A DNA stretch of 64,000 nt, taken from positions 60,304 to 124,303 of the forward strand of contig BDTG01000033.1 of assembly GCA_002897695.1 (NCBI GenBank), in the 5' to 3' direction. Shown here one piece after another: positions 1 to 9,239 of this stretch. This stretch comes from a bacterium BMS3Abin14 (GTDB lineage Bacteria > BMS3Abin14). Position numbers and translations under genes: made by a program. The notes under the pieces are model-generated. The model was not told where the DNA came from. It was given only the letters and a program-made list of their open reading frames with translations, and did not search any database. The stretch's first letter is position 1; every line of letters begins with the position of its first letter.

Positions 1-80
1 TATGCCACCCCGGAGAAGTGTGGACGGACCGCAAGTGCAAGGATGAAGAGAACTCCGGCCCACTTTCGTCCATGCGGCAT
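1..80 (-). CDS. N-terminus of an unidentified exported or membrane protein (cut by the window edge)
   Basis: An ATG at 80-78 opens a frame that stays open to the window edge (26 codons). It begins MPHGRKWAGV and continues with a hydrophobic LFILALAV stretch, so it looks like a signal peptide or first membrane segment. A plausible ribosome site, GAGGGA, lies 7 nt upstream. It follows the pilA terminator, so it would be transcribed separately or by read-through. Too little is visible to name a function. Confidence 0.4.
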   Translation of the reverse strand, partial: MPHGRKWAGVLFILALAVRPHFSGVA

Positions 81-104
81 TACACGATCCCTCATATACA
101 CCGG

Positions 105-134
105 AAAAGAGGACGGCGGCCAAAAGCCGCCGTC
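105..134 (-). terminator. Rho-independent terminator of pilA
   Basis: A perfect 9-bp stem (GACGGCGGC at 112-120 with GCCGCCGTC at 126-134, 5-nt loop) is followed on the minus strand by TCTTTTCC. It lies 28 nt after the pilA stop codon. Confidence 0.85.
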
Positions 135-161
135 TTCAATACAGTCTACCCTGTCGGCCTT

Positions 162-584
162 CTAGTGATTATAGGAGCTTGGGGTAATCCCGGAGGGGGT
201 TCCTATCAATGTGTCGGAATACCGGTTGGCGACGTTAGCCGTAATGGTATAGCTGCCGCCAGATGCGTTGACGTAGGAGAAAGTCTTTAATTTGGCATTT
301 CCTATTGAGGGCATATTCGCATTAGACAGCTTAGCTCTGAGTAGGGGCCAGCTGGACATATCCGCTGTAGCAGGATACGTGTTGTCGGCGTTGTTCGCCG
401 CATAGGCTGCAAGGGCGGAGCGGATAACATCTACGTTCGCCTTGGCCGTTCCGAAGATCGCCTTGTCCTTCAGGTTAAGGAAGTTGGGGATGGCGATGGC
501 CGCCAGGATTCCGATGATCGCCACAACGATCATCAGCTCGATCAGGGTAAAACCTTTTTCACCTTTTCTCATCTTCATCAGCAT
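162..584 (-). CDS. pilA: Type IV pilin PilA (major pilin subunit)
   Basis: Structural subunit of a type IVa pilus, processed at the inner membrane by a prepilin peptidase and polymerised by PilB/PilC. The 140-residue precursor has an 11-residue leader ending in KG, then the class III cleavage motif G|FTLIELMIVV and the hydrophobic helix continuing to AIAIPNFL, with the conserved Glu5 of the mature pilin. The mature part is about 129 residues with a variable globular domain, so it is not the very short Geobacter nanowire-type pilin. The frame is open further upstream, but the ATG at 584 is preceded by AAGGAAGG and directly precedes the leader. It is last in the pilBTCSR order and has its own sigma-54 promoter and terminator, as expected for a highly expressed PilR-controlled gene. 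Confidence 0.95.
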   Translation of the reverse strand: MLMKMRKGEKGFTLIELMIVVAIIGILAAIAIPNFLNLKDKAIFGTAKANVDVIRSALAAYAANNADNTYPATADMSSWPLLRAKLSNANMPSIGNAKLKTFSYVNASGGSYTITANVANRYSDTLIGTPSGITPSSYNH

Positions 585-646
585 TTTGGTTCCCTTCCTT
601 TCTATAAATCGAGTGGGGTGGGCATGTATGTTTTCACCCGGAAGAA

Positions 647-662
647 AGCAAAGGCTGTGCCA
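647..662 (-). promoter_or_regulatory. Sigma-54 (-24/-12) promoter of pilA
   Basis: The minus strand reads TGGCACAGCCTTTGCT, a near-perfect match to the consensus TGGCACGN4TTGCW with GG and GC at the invariant 10-nt separation. It lies 62 nt upstream of the pilA ATG and predicts a start site near 636 and a leader of about 50 nt. RpoN/PilR control of pilA is established in Pseudomonas and Geobacter. Confidence 0.85.
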
Positions 663-770
663 AGGGTTGCCGGAAAGGCTCAGACCGCCTGAAACAACCG
701 TAACTGATTGAAGTATAAGAACATTCAACTATGGCATGGAACATTTACAGGGGATCGGCCGTGGAACATG

Positions 771-797
771 GTGACAATTTACGTCACTCCGGGTGAC
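771..797 (-). promoter_or_regulatory. Candidate PilR upstream activating site
   Basis: Inverted repeat GTGAC-N7-GTCAC (771-787) with a third GTGAC at 793-797, roughly 135-160 nt upstream of the predicted pilA start site, the usual place for an enhancer used by an NtrC-type activator. The distance and symmetry support it; the binding sequence of this PilR is unknown. Confidence 0.45.
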
Positions 798-813
798 CGG
801 GAATGTCCGAAGT

Positions 814-2202
814 TCACTCCTCCGCCATGCCGTACTTTTTCAGACGGTACCGGAGGGACCGGAAACTCACGCCCAGGAGCTCGGCCGCCCTGGTCCTGTT
901 TCCTCCTGCCTGATTAAGGGCTTTCTCTATAATCTGTCTTTCGTACCGCTCCAGGAGGGTGTCAAGCTGGGCCGTTTCGAGCGGCAGAACATCCGATAGC
1001 CGGGGCATCGTGTCCCTCCGCCCGACCTCCGGCGGCAGCAGGTCCGCGCCGATGATGTCCCCTGTGGCAAGGGCCACCCCGCGCTCGACTATGTTCTCGA
1101 GCTCGCGGACATTGCCCGGGTAGTTGTAGGACATGAGAGCCTTCATGGCGTCCTGGGAAAAAGCGGGGACCTGTCTTTCCTGGCGGTCGCAGAGAGCTTC
1201 AAGGAAATGGTCAACGAGCAGGGGGATATCCTCCTTCCTGTCACGCAGGGGAGGAACCTCTATATGGATTACGTTCAACCTGTAAAACAGGTCCTCCCGG
1301 AAACGGCCCTCCCTGACTTCATTTGTCAGATCCCGGTTGGTCGCCACCAGGATGCGCAGGTCCACCTTGACCGGGCGCGTATCCCCGACAGGGACTACCT
1401 CCCGTTCCTGAATGGCCCTGAGCAGTTTAACCTGAAAGGCGGAGGATGTTTCGGTGATCTCATCGAGGAACAGGGTTCCGCCGGCGGCTGTCGCAAAAAG
1501 ACCTTTCCTGTCCGTATCCGCACCCGTAAAGGCGCCTTTTCTGTGCCCGAAGAGCTCGCTTTCCAGAAGGGTTTCCACCAGGGCTCCGCAGTTCACAGTT
1601 ACGAAAAGCCCTTTTCTCTCCTTGCCGTGGTAATGAAGCGCCCGTGCGATGAGTTCCTTCCCTGTGCCGCTCTCCCCCGATATGACCACCGTGGTGTCCA
1701 TATCGCTGACCCTTTCGATGACATCGAAAACCCTTCGCATGCACTCGCTTTTGCCCACGATGCTCTCAAAGCCGAAGCGTGCCTCAAGCAGTTTCTGGAG
1801 CTCGACGTTCTCCTCGGCAAGCCGCCGCCTCTCGATGGCCGCGCTGATTCTCGCCTTTATCTCCTCGATACGGAACGGTTTCGTGATGTAATCCTCGGCT
1901 CCAAGCTTCATGGCCTCCACCGCCGAGTCGGGGGAACTGTAGGCTGTGATCATGAGGACCGGCATATCCGGATAATCGCTCCGGGACTGACGAAGGAAAT
2001 CGAAACCGGACAGCCCCGGCATGTTGATATCGGTGATGGACAGATCGAAGGGCCCTTCCCTTTTCAGGGCATCCAGGGCATCTCCGGCCGAGGAGCAGCA
2101 TTGGACCGAATAACCTTCCCTGCCCAGGAAGATCTCCAACATGTCGCGCATGCTCCTTTCATCGTCGATAACCAGCACATGTCCCTTTTTCTTTTTGCTC
2201 AT
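814..2202 (-). CDS. pilR: PilR, sigma-54-dependent response regulator
   Basis: NtrC-type activator that, once phosphorylated by PilS, drives sigma-54 transcription of pilA. Of 462 residues, roughly 8-120 are a receiver domain with phospho-acceptor Asp58 (TDINMPG), 145-375 an AAA+ sigma-54 interaction domain with Walker A GESGTGKE (176-183) and the sigma-54 contact loop GAFTGA (223-228), and the C-terminus a Fis-type helix-turn-helix (GGNRTRAAELLGVSFRSLRYRL). I chose the ATG at 2202: it overlaps the pilS stop as ATGA and has GGAG just upstream; a GTG four codons earlier is also possible. All catalytic motifs are intact. Confidence 0.92.
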   Translation of the reverse strand: MSKKKKGHVLVIDDERSMRDMLEIFLGREGYSVQCCSSAGDALDALKREGPFDLSITDINMPGLSGFDFLRQSRSDYPDMPVLMITAYSSPDSAVEAMKLGAEDYITKPFRIEEIKARISAAIERRRLAEENVELQKLLEARFGFESIVGKSECMRRVFDVIERVSDMDTTVVISGESGTGKELIARALHYHGKERKGLFVTVNCGALVETLLESELFGHRKGAFTGADTDRKGLFATAAGGTLFLDEITETSSAFQVKLLRAIQEREVVPVGDTRPVKVDLRILVATNRDLTNEVREGRFREDLFYRLNVIHIEVPPLRDRKEDIPLLVDHFLEALCDRQERQVPAFSQDAMKALMSYNYPGNVRELENIVERGVALATGDIIGADLLPPEVGRRDTMPRLSDVLPLETAQLDTLLERYERQIIEKALNQAGGNRTRAAELLGVSFRSLRYRLKKYGMAEE

Positions 2203-3872
2203 TCCGATCTCCACGGGGGAAGGCTGATGCTGATGACCGTTCCGACCCCTTCCCTGGATTGGACCTCGATACGGCCCTGGTGGGCCTCTACCAGCTGGTA
2301 GACGATGGCGAGGCCGAGCCCCGACCCACGCTCCTTGGTGGTTTTGAAAGGCTCGAACAACACGGGCAGAATATCCTCCGATATTCCCGATCCATCGTCC
2401 GACAGGAGCAGGATGGTTTCCAACCCCGATTTTCCTTCCTCCCGTTTCAGGGCAATCCCGATCCTGCCGGAACCGGTAATGGAATCGACGGAATTTTTCA
2501 GGAGGTTGATGAGGATCTGCCTGATCTGGGACGAATCCACAGAGAGGACCGCCGGGCCCGCCGGGAGATCAAGATCAATATCCACCGAAGCCGATTCGGG
2601 ACTGCTCTGGAAAAATCGTACCGTTTCCTCGATAATCGTTCGAAGATCAACATCCTGAAAGTGTGGGGTGGGCGGCCTGGCGTAGGTCAGAAAATCCCCC
2701 ACCAGGTAGTCCAGGCGGCCCGTCTCCCTCAGAACGATGTCCATGAGCTTCCGATTTTCATCCTCGACATGGAGGGAATCCTTCAGGATCTGGATTGACC
2801 CGCTCATCGAGGCCAGGGGATTGCGCACCTCGTGGGCGATACTGGCCGCCATTTGTCCAAGGACCGTCAATTTTTCGGCCTTTTTGAGCTTTTCCTCAAG
2901 ATGTCTAAGCTCGGTGAGGTCCTGAAAGATTACCACAAATCCCATCTCCGGTTCCTTCAGGGGGGATATGGAAAGACCCATGATACGGCTCTCCCCGCCT
3001 TGGGCCGTAAAGCTTCCTTCCCACCGGTCGAGCTGCCTGTCGGAGGCCCGCGCACAGAGCTCGTCCAGGGGTATGCTCCCGAAGGCATCCGGTGGCGGCG
3101 GAATTCCGGGTTTAATGCCGGTCGGCCCAAGAATTTCGTAGGCGGATGAATTCATGGATCGGATACCTCCCCGGCCGTCCAGGACGGCGATGCCGCTGTT
3201 GATACTCTCAAACACCACATCGGACAGATGCTGCAGCTTCTCCAGGTCCGCCGCTTTTTCGGTGAGGGCCTCCCTGGCTATCGTATACCTTTTCGCCATC
3301 TGCTGGCCCAGAAAGCCCACAGCGTAGAATGCCGCAATATTCAGGCCGACCCGCCCCAGAACATCCCATGGATTGGCTGCGACAGATAAGGACGCCGACT
3401 GTGGAAGAGGCGGCGAAAGGACGCCATAGTACATGAGGTCTACAATCACACCGTAGAGGATGGCGGAAAATGAGGCCGTCCAATAGCCTCCGGAGCGCAG
3501 GGCCAGGGAGGACCAGAGGATAGAGAAGATAAAGAGAAACGGGAAGGGGCTCTCGTGCCCCCCCGTCAAGTATATCATCAGCGTATAGATGGCCAAGTCG
3601 ACGGCAATCTGGGCTTTCGCCAAACGACGGTCGTCACGGACCTGGTTGAATATGCCGGCGAAGAGGATCGTCAGCAGATAGACAGCGACAACAACCAGGT
3701 AGACGGCGTAGATGGGCGCGAAGAAAATGGTCTGGCTGCCCTTGACCTGCATGACCACCGTCGCCCCGAGAAAGAGCGTAACGGTGGCTATCCTGAAGAT
3801 CATGAGGATCTTAAGGAGCAGCCGCAGTTCAGTCTGAAATGGATTTGGAGAGGGATCAGCCCCAGGGGCCAT
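2199..3872 (-). CDS. pilS: PilS, membrane sensor histidine kinase
   Basis: Sensor kinase that phosphorylates PilR. The 557-residue protein starts with about six hydrophobic segments (residues 20-195), as in PilS of Pseudomonas, followed by a PAS-like region (about 215-325), the HisKA dimerisation helix with H-box ASIAHEVRNPL (His347) and a HATPase domain with an N-box (LINLLKNSVDSI) and glycine boxes DDGSGI and GSGLGLAI. It starts 9 nt after pilC and overlaps pilR by 4 nt, so the two are translationally coupled. Confidence 0.9.
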   Translation of the reverse strand: MAPGADPSPNPFQTELRLLLKILMIFRIATVTLFLGATVVMQVKGSQTIFFAPIYAVYLVVVAVYLLTILFAGIFNQVRDDRRLAKAQIAVDLAIYTLMIYLTGGHESPFPFLFIFSILWSSLALRSGGYWTASFSAILYGVIVDLMYYGVLSPPLPQSASLSVAANPWDVLGRVGLNIAAFYAVGFLGQQMAKRYTIAREALTEKAADLEKLQHLSDVVFESINSGIAVLDGRGGIRSMNSSAYEILGPTGIKPGIPPPPDAFGSIPLDELCARASDRQLDRWEGSFTAQGGESRIMGLSISPLKEPEMGFVVIFQDLTELRHLEEKLKKAEKLTVLGQMAASIAHEVRNPLASMSGSIQILKDSLHVEDENRKLMDIVLRETGRLDYLVGDFLTYARPPTPHFQDVDLRTIIEETVRFFQSSPESASVDIDLDLPAGPAVLSVDSSQIRQILINLLKNSVDSITGSGRIGIALKREEGKSGLETILLLSDDGSGISEDILPVLFEPFKTTKERGSGLGLAIVYQLVEAHQGRIEVQSREGVGTVISISLPPWRSE

Positions 3873-3881
3873 CTGTCCGTC

Positions 3882-5090
3882 TTACCCCAGGGCGGCCATT
3901 TTGAAGATGGGAAGATACATCGCGATGACCACGAACCCCACAACCCCTCCGAGAAAGACCATCATCAGGGGCTCCAGTAGAGAGGTCAGGGTTCCCACCG
4001 CAGTGTCAACCTCGTCATCATAGAAATCAGCTATCTTGCCCAGCATGCTGTCAAGGGCTCCCGTGGCCTCTCCCACGCTGATCATCTGGACCACCATGGG
4101 CGGAAAAACGTTGGTTTCTTCCAGGGGTTCCGCGATGGTCTTGCCCTCGCTGATGCTCTCACGGGTCCTGAAAACGGCCCTCTCGACGACTTTGTTCCCC
4201 GAGGTCCTGGCACAGATGTCGAGGGCGTCCAGCAGAGGCACCCCGGAGGAGAGCATTGTTCCCAGCGTCCGGGTGAACTTGGCGACGGCGGCCTTCCTGG
4301 TGAGGGGTCCGAAGATGGGCGCTCTGAGCATCAGGCCGTCGACCCGGTGCATCCCTTCCTCGGTTTTATAGTACCTTTGCAGGATAATTCCGCCCACTAT
4401 GACCAGGGCGACCAGGATCAGCATATTCCAGCTCGCTGCGAAGTGGCTCATGCCGATCACGATCTTGGTAAGATACGGCAACTCTCCCCCCATCCCGGTG
4501 AACATGTCGGCAAATTTGGGGATTACGAAGATCATCAGCACTGCCACGACCACCACCGCGACACTGGCCGTGACAAGGGGATAGACCATGGCCGATTTAA
4601 TCTTCTTCTTCAGCCCGATGGCTTTCTCCATGTAGGCGGCCAAACGCGACAGAATGGTGTCGAGGATACCTCCAGTTTCCCCGGCTTCCACCATGTTCAC
4701 GTAGAGATCATCAAAGATCTTTGGGTGCTTGGAAAGAGCCTCCGCAAAAGAGGCTCCGCCCTCGACATCGCCCTTGATCGTTTCCAGCGCCTTGCCCATG
4801 GTCTTGTTGCTGGACTGTTCCGAGAGGATCTCGAGACACTGGACAAGAGGAAGCCCGGCATCGATCATGGTGGCGAACTGGCGGGTGAAAATAACGACGT
4901 CTCTATCCTTGATCTTCTCCCCAAAGCCAGGGATGTTGATCTTGATCTCCTTTGGTTTGGCCTTAACCTTGGAGGGGTTAAGCCCCTGCCTTCGGAGGGC
5001 GGTGTTGACGGCATCGGCAGTCTGAGCCTTCATCTCCCCTTTTTTTACGTCACCCTGTCTGGTTCGGGCTTCCCACTTGAAAACAGTCAT
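3882..5090 (-). CDS. pilC: PilC, type IV pilus inner-membrane platform protein
   Basis: Polytopic assembly platform that couples the PilB/PilT motors to pilin polymerisation. At 402 residues it has the usual family length. It contains a cytoplasmic N-terminus (FKWEARTRQGD) and two T2SSF repeats: the first around residues 67-190 (RQFATMIDAGLPLVQCL) and the second around 270-395 (KFTRTLGTMLSSGVPLLDAL), each followed by membrane helices. The ATG at 5090 has AGGT upstream at good spacing. It sits between pilT and pilS in a one-direction operon. Confidence 0.95.
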   Translation of the reverse strand: MTVFKWEARTRQGDVKKGEMKAQTADAVNTALRRQGLNPSKVKAKPKEIKINIPGFGEKIKDRDVVIFTRQFATMIDAGLPLVQCLEILSEQSSNKTMGKALETIKGDVEGGASFAEALSKHPKIFDDLYVNMVEAGETGGILDTILSRLAAYMEKAIGLKKKIKSAMVYPLVTASVAVVVVAVLMIFVIPKFADMFTGMGGELPYLTKIVIGMSHFAASWNMLILVALVIVGGIILQRYYKTEEGMHRVDGLMLRAPIFGPLTRKAAVAKFTRTLGTMLSSGVPLLDALDICARTSGNKVVERAVFRTRESISEGKTIAEPLEETNVFPPMVVQMISVGEATGALDSMLGKIADFYDDEVDTAVGTLTSLLEPLMMVFLGGVVGFVVIAMYLPIFKMAALG

Positions 5091-5166
5091 CGATTACCTC
5101 CCCAATGAGAGTACGGGTCAGTCGGCCACCCTTTTGAGGGGCAGCGGTTCGGCAAACAGGCAAAAA

Positions 5167-6297
5167 CTACGCTCCCAGGTTTGCCCCGGCCTGAGAGAGC
5201 ATCTGGCGCATCTCTTCAGGATGGGCAGTACGCCCCAGGACCTCGTCCAGGGCAATGGTGCCCCTTTGATACAGATCCAGGAGAGACTGATTCATGGTCT
5301 GCATCCCGAATTTGGTTTGCCCAACCTGCATGCTCGAGTAGATCTGATGGATCTTGTCCTCGCGGATAAGGTTCCTTATGGCGGTGTTGGGAACCATGAT
5401 CTCCAGCCCCAGCACCCGGCCGCCGTTCTTTTTCGGGATGAGGGTCTGGGAGAGAACCCCCTCGAGGACAAAAGACAGCTGGGCCCGGATCTGTGGCTGT
5501 TGGTACGGGGAGAACACGTCGAGGATCCGGTTAATCGTCTGGACACAGCTGTTGGTGTGAATGGTGCCGAAGACCAGGTGGCCGGTTTCGGCGACTGTCA
5601 GAGCCGCCTCAATGGTTTCGAGGTCCCTCATTTCACCGATGAGAACAATGTCCGGGTCCTGCCGCAGGATGTATTTCAGGGCCCTTTTGAAAGACTCCGT
5701 GTCCGCTCCCACCTCCCGCTGGTTTACCACACAGCTTTTGTGGGAATGTAGAAATTCGATGGGGTCCTCAATGGTAATAATATGCTCGTGGCGGGATGAG
5801 TTGATCCGGTCGATAATGGCAGCGAGGGTGGTGGACTTTCCACTCCCGGTAGGCCCTGTGACAAGGATCAGGCCCTTCGGCTTTTTGGTCAGATCCTCCA
5901 CAACCTTGGGGAGCCCGAGAGATTCGAAGGTCCTGATCTCAAACGGGATGGTCCTGACGGCAAGCCCCACCGACCCCCGCGTCTGGAACACGTTGGCCCT
6001 GAACCTCGACAGGCCCTTGACCCCGAAGGAGAAGTCAAGTTCCTTGTTCTCCTCGAAGGAGTGCTTCTGAGCATCGGTGAGCAGGCTGTAGGCGATATTT
6101 TTTGTATCCGTCGGAGAAAGGGTGGGCACGTTGAGGGGCCGCAGAGCTCCATCTATCCGGAACTGCGGCGGGGTACCGGGAGTAATGTGAAGATCGCTTG
6201 CGGTGTTTTCCACCATGAATTTCAGCATCTGATGGATGCCCGGAATCTCCTGAGCATTAACCTCCCCGGGATCGCCGTCCTGCTTCATCTGCTCCAT
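5167..6297 (-). CDS. pilT: PilT, pilus retraction ATPase
   Basis: Hexameric cytoplasmic ATPase that powers pilus retraction (twitching). The 376 residues show the PilT signature: Walker A GPTGSGKS at 148-155, Asp box, Walker B with LIGEMRDLETIEAALTVAETGH, His box GTIHTN, and the C-terminal AIRNLIRE region typical of PilT rather than PilB. AAGGGA precedes the ATG at 6297. It follows pilB after a 127-nt gap and precedes pilC by 76 nt. Confidence 0.95.
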   Translation of the reverse strand: MEQMKQDGDPGEVNAQEIPGIHQMLKFMVENTASDLHITPGTPPQFRIDGALRPLNVPTLSPTDTKNIAYSLLTDAQKHSFEENKELDFSFGVKGLSRFRANVFQTRGSVGLAVRTIPFEIRTFESLGLPKVVEDLTKKPKGLILVTGPTGSGKSTTLAAIIDRINSSRHEHIITIEDPIEFLHSHKSCVVNQREVGADTESFKRALKYILRQDPDIVLIGEMRDLETIEAALTVAETGHLVFGTIHTNSCVQTINRILDVFSPYQQPQIRAQLSFVLEGVLSQTLIPKKNGGRVLGLEIMVPNTAIRNLIREDKIHQIYSSMQVGQTKFGMQTMNQSLLDLYQRGTIALDEVLGRTAHPEEMRQMLSQAGANLGA

Positions 6298-6424
6298 TAT
6301 TTCAGTTTCCCTTCAAAGGTTGACGTCGCAAAAAGTCCACCTGTCTGCGTGCGACGCACAGGCAGGTTCGCAGCTTCTTGCTCGGCGCCGGCAGGCTGCG
6401 CAGCCGGAAATAGCTTTTTCAGGC
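6298..6424. repeat. pilB-pilT spacer with a dispersed-repeat-like palindrome
   Basis: No gene. The spacer contains TCGCAAAAAGTCC next to an imperfect palindrome (CCTGTCTGCGT...ACGCACAGGCAGG, 6341-6366). Similar AAAAAGTCC/AAAAAGCC words occur in the gaps at 10205 and 55559, so this looks like a copy of a dispersed extragenic element. Confidence 0.4.
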
Positions 6425-8218
6425 CTAATCTCCAAAGGTCACCCTGAGTACCTCCTCTATGGTGGTGACCCCTTCCTTGATCTTGGTAAGTCCGCTCTTC
6501 CTGAGGGTCAACATGCCGGAACGAATCGCCGCGTCCTTGATCTCGAAGGTCGTTCCGCCCCTCAGGATAACATCCTTTATCTCGTCGTCCACAGTCATTA
6601 CCTCGTAGAGGGCGACCCTCCCTTTATATCCCGTCCCGCCACAGGTCGTACACCCATCGCCCTTATAGCAGGTAATCCCCCTGGACTCCTCCGGTGAGAA
6701 GCCTATGTCAATGAGCGCTTTATCCGGCACCTCAACTACCTGTTTGCAGGACTCGCAGACGCGGCGGGCAAGTCTCTGCGCCACCACCATGATAACGGCC
6801 GAGGCCACCAGGAACGGCTCGACGCCCATGTTAAGGAGCCTGTTGATCGTAGACGGGGCGTCGTTTGTGTGAAGGGTCGACAGAACCATATGGCCGGTAA
6901 GAGCCGCCTTGATTCCTATCTCGGCGGTCTCGTAATCCCTGATCTCGCCCACGAGAATGATGTCCGGGTCCTGCCGGAGGAAAGAGCGGAGGGCGGCAGC
7001 GAAATTCAGGCCGATTTCGTCATGCATCTGAACCTGGTTGATCCCCATGAGGTTGAACTCGACGGGGTCCTCGGCCGTCATGATGTTCACGTCGTCGGTA
7101 TTAAGTTCAGCCAAAGCCGAATACAGCGTGGTGGTTTTGCCGCTGCCGGTAGGGCCGGTGACCAGGACCATCCCGAACGGTTTATGGATGACCTTCTTGA
7201 AGTTGGCAAGGGATCCTTCCTCGAAACCAAGCTTGGTCATGTCAAGCTGAAGGTTGGCCTTGTCCAGCAGGCGGAGGACAATCTTTTCCCCGAAAAGGGT
7301 GGGAAGAACGGAGACCCTGAAGTCGACCTCGGCTCGGCGTCCAAGCTTCATCTTGATCCGGCCGTCCTGAGGCAGCCGTCTCTCCGCGATATCCAGTTTC
7401 GACATGATTTTTATTCTGGAAATAACCGCGTTGCGAATCTTCAACGGCAGGTTCATCATGGTCTTGCATACGCCGTCGAGCCTGTAACGGATTCTCATGA
7501 CTTTTTCATAGGGTTCGACATGGACATCGCTGACCTTCATCTTGTAGGCCCTGATCAGAAAACCGTTTACCAGTTTGACGATAGGAGCATCCACCTCACC
7601 CATCAGCGCGTCGATGGGATCATCCTCAATAACCTCCACCTCGTCAACAGCGCCCTTCACAAGGCTGTCGAACTCTTCAACATCAAGAAGGGGGCCGGCC
7701 TCCATCTCTCCCTCGAACCCGCTGTAGTCCATATCTTCATCAAGGTTGAAATCCGTCGAGTCGATCTGGGCCTTCCCGGTCCCGAATCCGCCCGATTCGT
7801 AGTACTTCATTATTGCATCCTCGATGGCCGTCTCGGATGCAACCACCGGTTCGACGTTGTAGCCGGTCATGAATTTGATATCATCGAGGGCAAAGACGTT
7901 GGTCGGATCGGCCATGGCGAGGGTAAGGGTCCCGCCGGTGCGGCTGATTGGGATCAACTGGTATTTTTTGGCCGTCTTACCGGGGATGAGCTTGAGGATG
8001 CTGGACTCGATCTCGAATTCGGCAAGATTAATGGAAGGCACCCCGTACTGCTTGCTCAGAAAGCCTACAACATCGGCTTCGCTCAGGATGTCGAGTTTGG
8101 CGAGGTTGTAGCCGAGCCTGCCGCCGGATTTACTCTGCTCCTCGAGGGCCTGTTTAAGCTGCTCCTCATCGATCAATTTGGCCCTTACGAGCATCTCTCC
8201 CAGCCTGGCTGCAGACAT
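6425..8218 (-). CDS. pilB: PilB, pilus extension ATPase
   Basis: Hexameric ATPase that drives pilus polymerisation. The 597 residues comprise an N-terminal MshEN-type (GSPII_E_N) region with the RLGxxL-type repeats (about 1-140), an acidic linker (about 150-210), and the secretion ATPase core with Walker A GPTGSGKT (355-362), Walker B region LVGEIRDYETAEIG, and four cysteines (CESC ... CTTC) forming the usual zinc site near the C-terminus. MshEN regions of this type can bind c-di-GMP; whether this one does is inference. The frame extends eight codons upstream, but the ATG at 8218 has AAGGAGAGG seven nt before it and starts the family-typical MSAARLGEML. Confidence 0.95.
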   Translation of the reverse strand: MSAARLGEMLVRAKLIDEEQLKQALEEQSKSGGRLGYNLAKLDILSEADVVGFLSKQYGVPSINLAEFEIESSILKLIPGKTAKKYQLIPISRTGGTLTLAMADPTNVFALDDIKFMTGYNVEPVVASETAIEDAIMKYYESGGFGTGKAQIDSTDFNLDEDMDYSGFEGEMEAGPLLDVEEFDSLVKGAVDEVEVIEDDPIDALMGEVDAPIVKLVNGFLIRAYKMKVSDVHVEPYEKVMRIRYRLDGVCKTMMNLPLKIRNAVISRIKIMSKLDIAERRLPQDGRIKMKLGRRAEVDFRVSVLPTLFGEKIVLRLLDKANLQLDMTKLGFEEGSLANFKKVIHKPFGMVLVTGPTGSGKTTTLYSALAELNTDDVNIMTAEDPVEFNLMGINQVQMHDEIGLNFAAALRSFLRQDPDIILVGEIRDYETAEIGIKAALTGHMVLSTLHTNDAPSTINRLLNMGVEPFLVASAVIMVVAQRLARRVCESCKQVVEVPDKALIDIGFSPEESRGITCYKGDGCTTCGGTGYKGRVALYEVMTVDDEIKDVILRGGTTFEIKDAAIRSGMLTLRKSGLTKIKEGVTTIEEVLRVTFGD

Positions 8219-8270
8219 ACAAACCCTCTCCTTCTCGATCATACCGGGAAAATCCCGATCTCCGCCCCAT

Positions 8271-8300
8271 AGGCTATCTTCAGAACCGCAATTTTGTCAA
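8271..8300 (-). promoter_or_regulatory. Candidate sigma-70 promoter of the pilBTCSR operon
   Basis: A perfect -35 box TTGACA (8300-8295) and a weak -10 TAGCCT (8276-8271) with 18-nt spacing lie in the gap between aroE and pilB. The start site would be near 8264. The -10 box is poor, so this is tentative. Confidence 0.4.
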
Positions 8301-8342
8301 GCTTATCCACGCAATCCCGCCTGGTGGATTGCCACGGATCCA

Positions 8343-9239
8343 TCAAGCGCCCGGCACGCCTCCTGAACACCCACTGGCCCCGCTTCGGATGGCCCGATCC
8401 AGAGACTCTCTCATGGCCGCGACGGGCGCCTCCCGCCCGAACCATATTTCAAAGGCGCCGGCGGCCTGCCGCAAAAGCATCTCCCTGCCGTCGGATGCAG
8501 TCAACCCAAGCATCGCCGCCTTGCGGACGAAGGCAGTATCGTCGGGGCCGTAGACGAGATCGTACACATAACAGCCGGCGGGGATGAGAGACGGGTCCAT
8601 GGGCAGGGGGTCTTCAGGACGAAGGCCCAGCGAGGTTGCCTGAACGCAAAGGGAAATGCCGGCCAGGTAACGGGCCAGGTTATCAGCATCAGAGGGGATG
8701 GGAATGAGCCTGACCCCTGGAAAACGGGGGGCAAGCGACCGGGTGAGCTCGACAGCCCTGCTACGGGTTCTGTTGGCTATAAGTATGCGTGCTGCCCCTG
8801 AACGCGCCACGGACACCACGACAGCCCTTGCCGCCCCGCCGGCCCCCAGCACAAGGACGGAACGGCCCGAAAGCTCGGGCACACCCAGCGAGGTGAGGCT
8901 GTTTTCGAATCCCGTAAGATCGGTATTGTATCCTGTGGAAATACCCCCATGGACGGCAACCGTGTTAACGGCGCCGACATCGAGCGCGGAGGTCTCCAGA
9001 CCATCGAGAAGTGGGATAATGGCAGTCTTATGGGGCACCGTTACATTGATTCCTCCCACGGGGCGGGCAAAAAGGGCCGAGACGGTTTTTTTCAGCCGGG
9101 ATGGGGAAACGGGAAGAACGGTATAGCGGGCCTCGATCCCGGCCTCGCGGAAAGCGCCCTGAAAAATGGCCGGGGAGAGGGAGTGCTCCACCGGATACCC
9201 GATGAGCCCGAATTCACCTCTTTGGATTCCTTCGGTCAC
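8343..9239 (-). CDS. aroE: Shikimate dehydrogenase AroE
   Basis: NADP-dependent reduction of 3-dehydroshikimate to shikimate in aromatic amino acid synthesis. The 298 residues show the substrate motif HSLSPAIFQ near the N-terminus, NVTVPHK with the catalytic lysine, DLTGF, and the nucleotide-binding GAGGAARA. It is slightly longer than the usual 270-285 residues. The start overlaps the ribF stop by 4 nt. Confidence 0.93.
   Translation of the reverse strand: MTEGIQRGEFGLIGYPVEHSLSPAIFQGAFREAGIEARYTVLPVSPSRLKKTVSALFARPVGGINVTVPHKTAIIPLLDGLETSALDVGAVNTVAVHGGISTGYNTDLTGFENSLTSLGVPELSGRSVLVLGAGGAARAVVVSVARSGAARILIANRTRSRAVELTRSLAPRFPGVRLIPIPSDADNLARYLAGISLCVQATSLGLRPEDPLPMDPSLIPAGCYVYDLVYGPDDTAFVRKAAMLGLTASDGREMLLRQAAGAFEIWFGREAPVAAMRESLDRAIRSGASGCSGGVPGA

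Noticed and set aside
1207..2301. 364-residue open frame on the plus strand
   Set aside because: Antisense to pilR, with no family motifs; a high-GC shadow. The same applies to the long plus-strand frames at 6869-8272 (under pilB) and 40782-41651 (under the FG-GAP gene).
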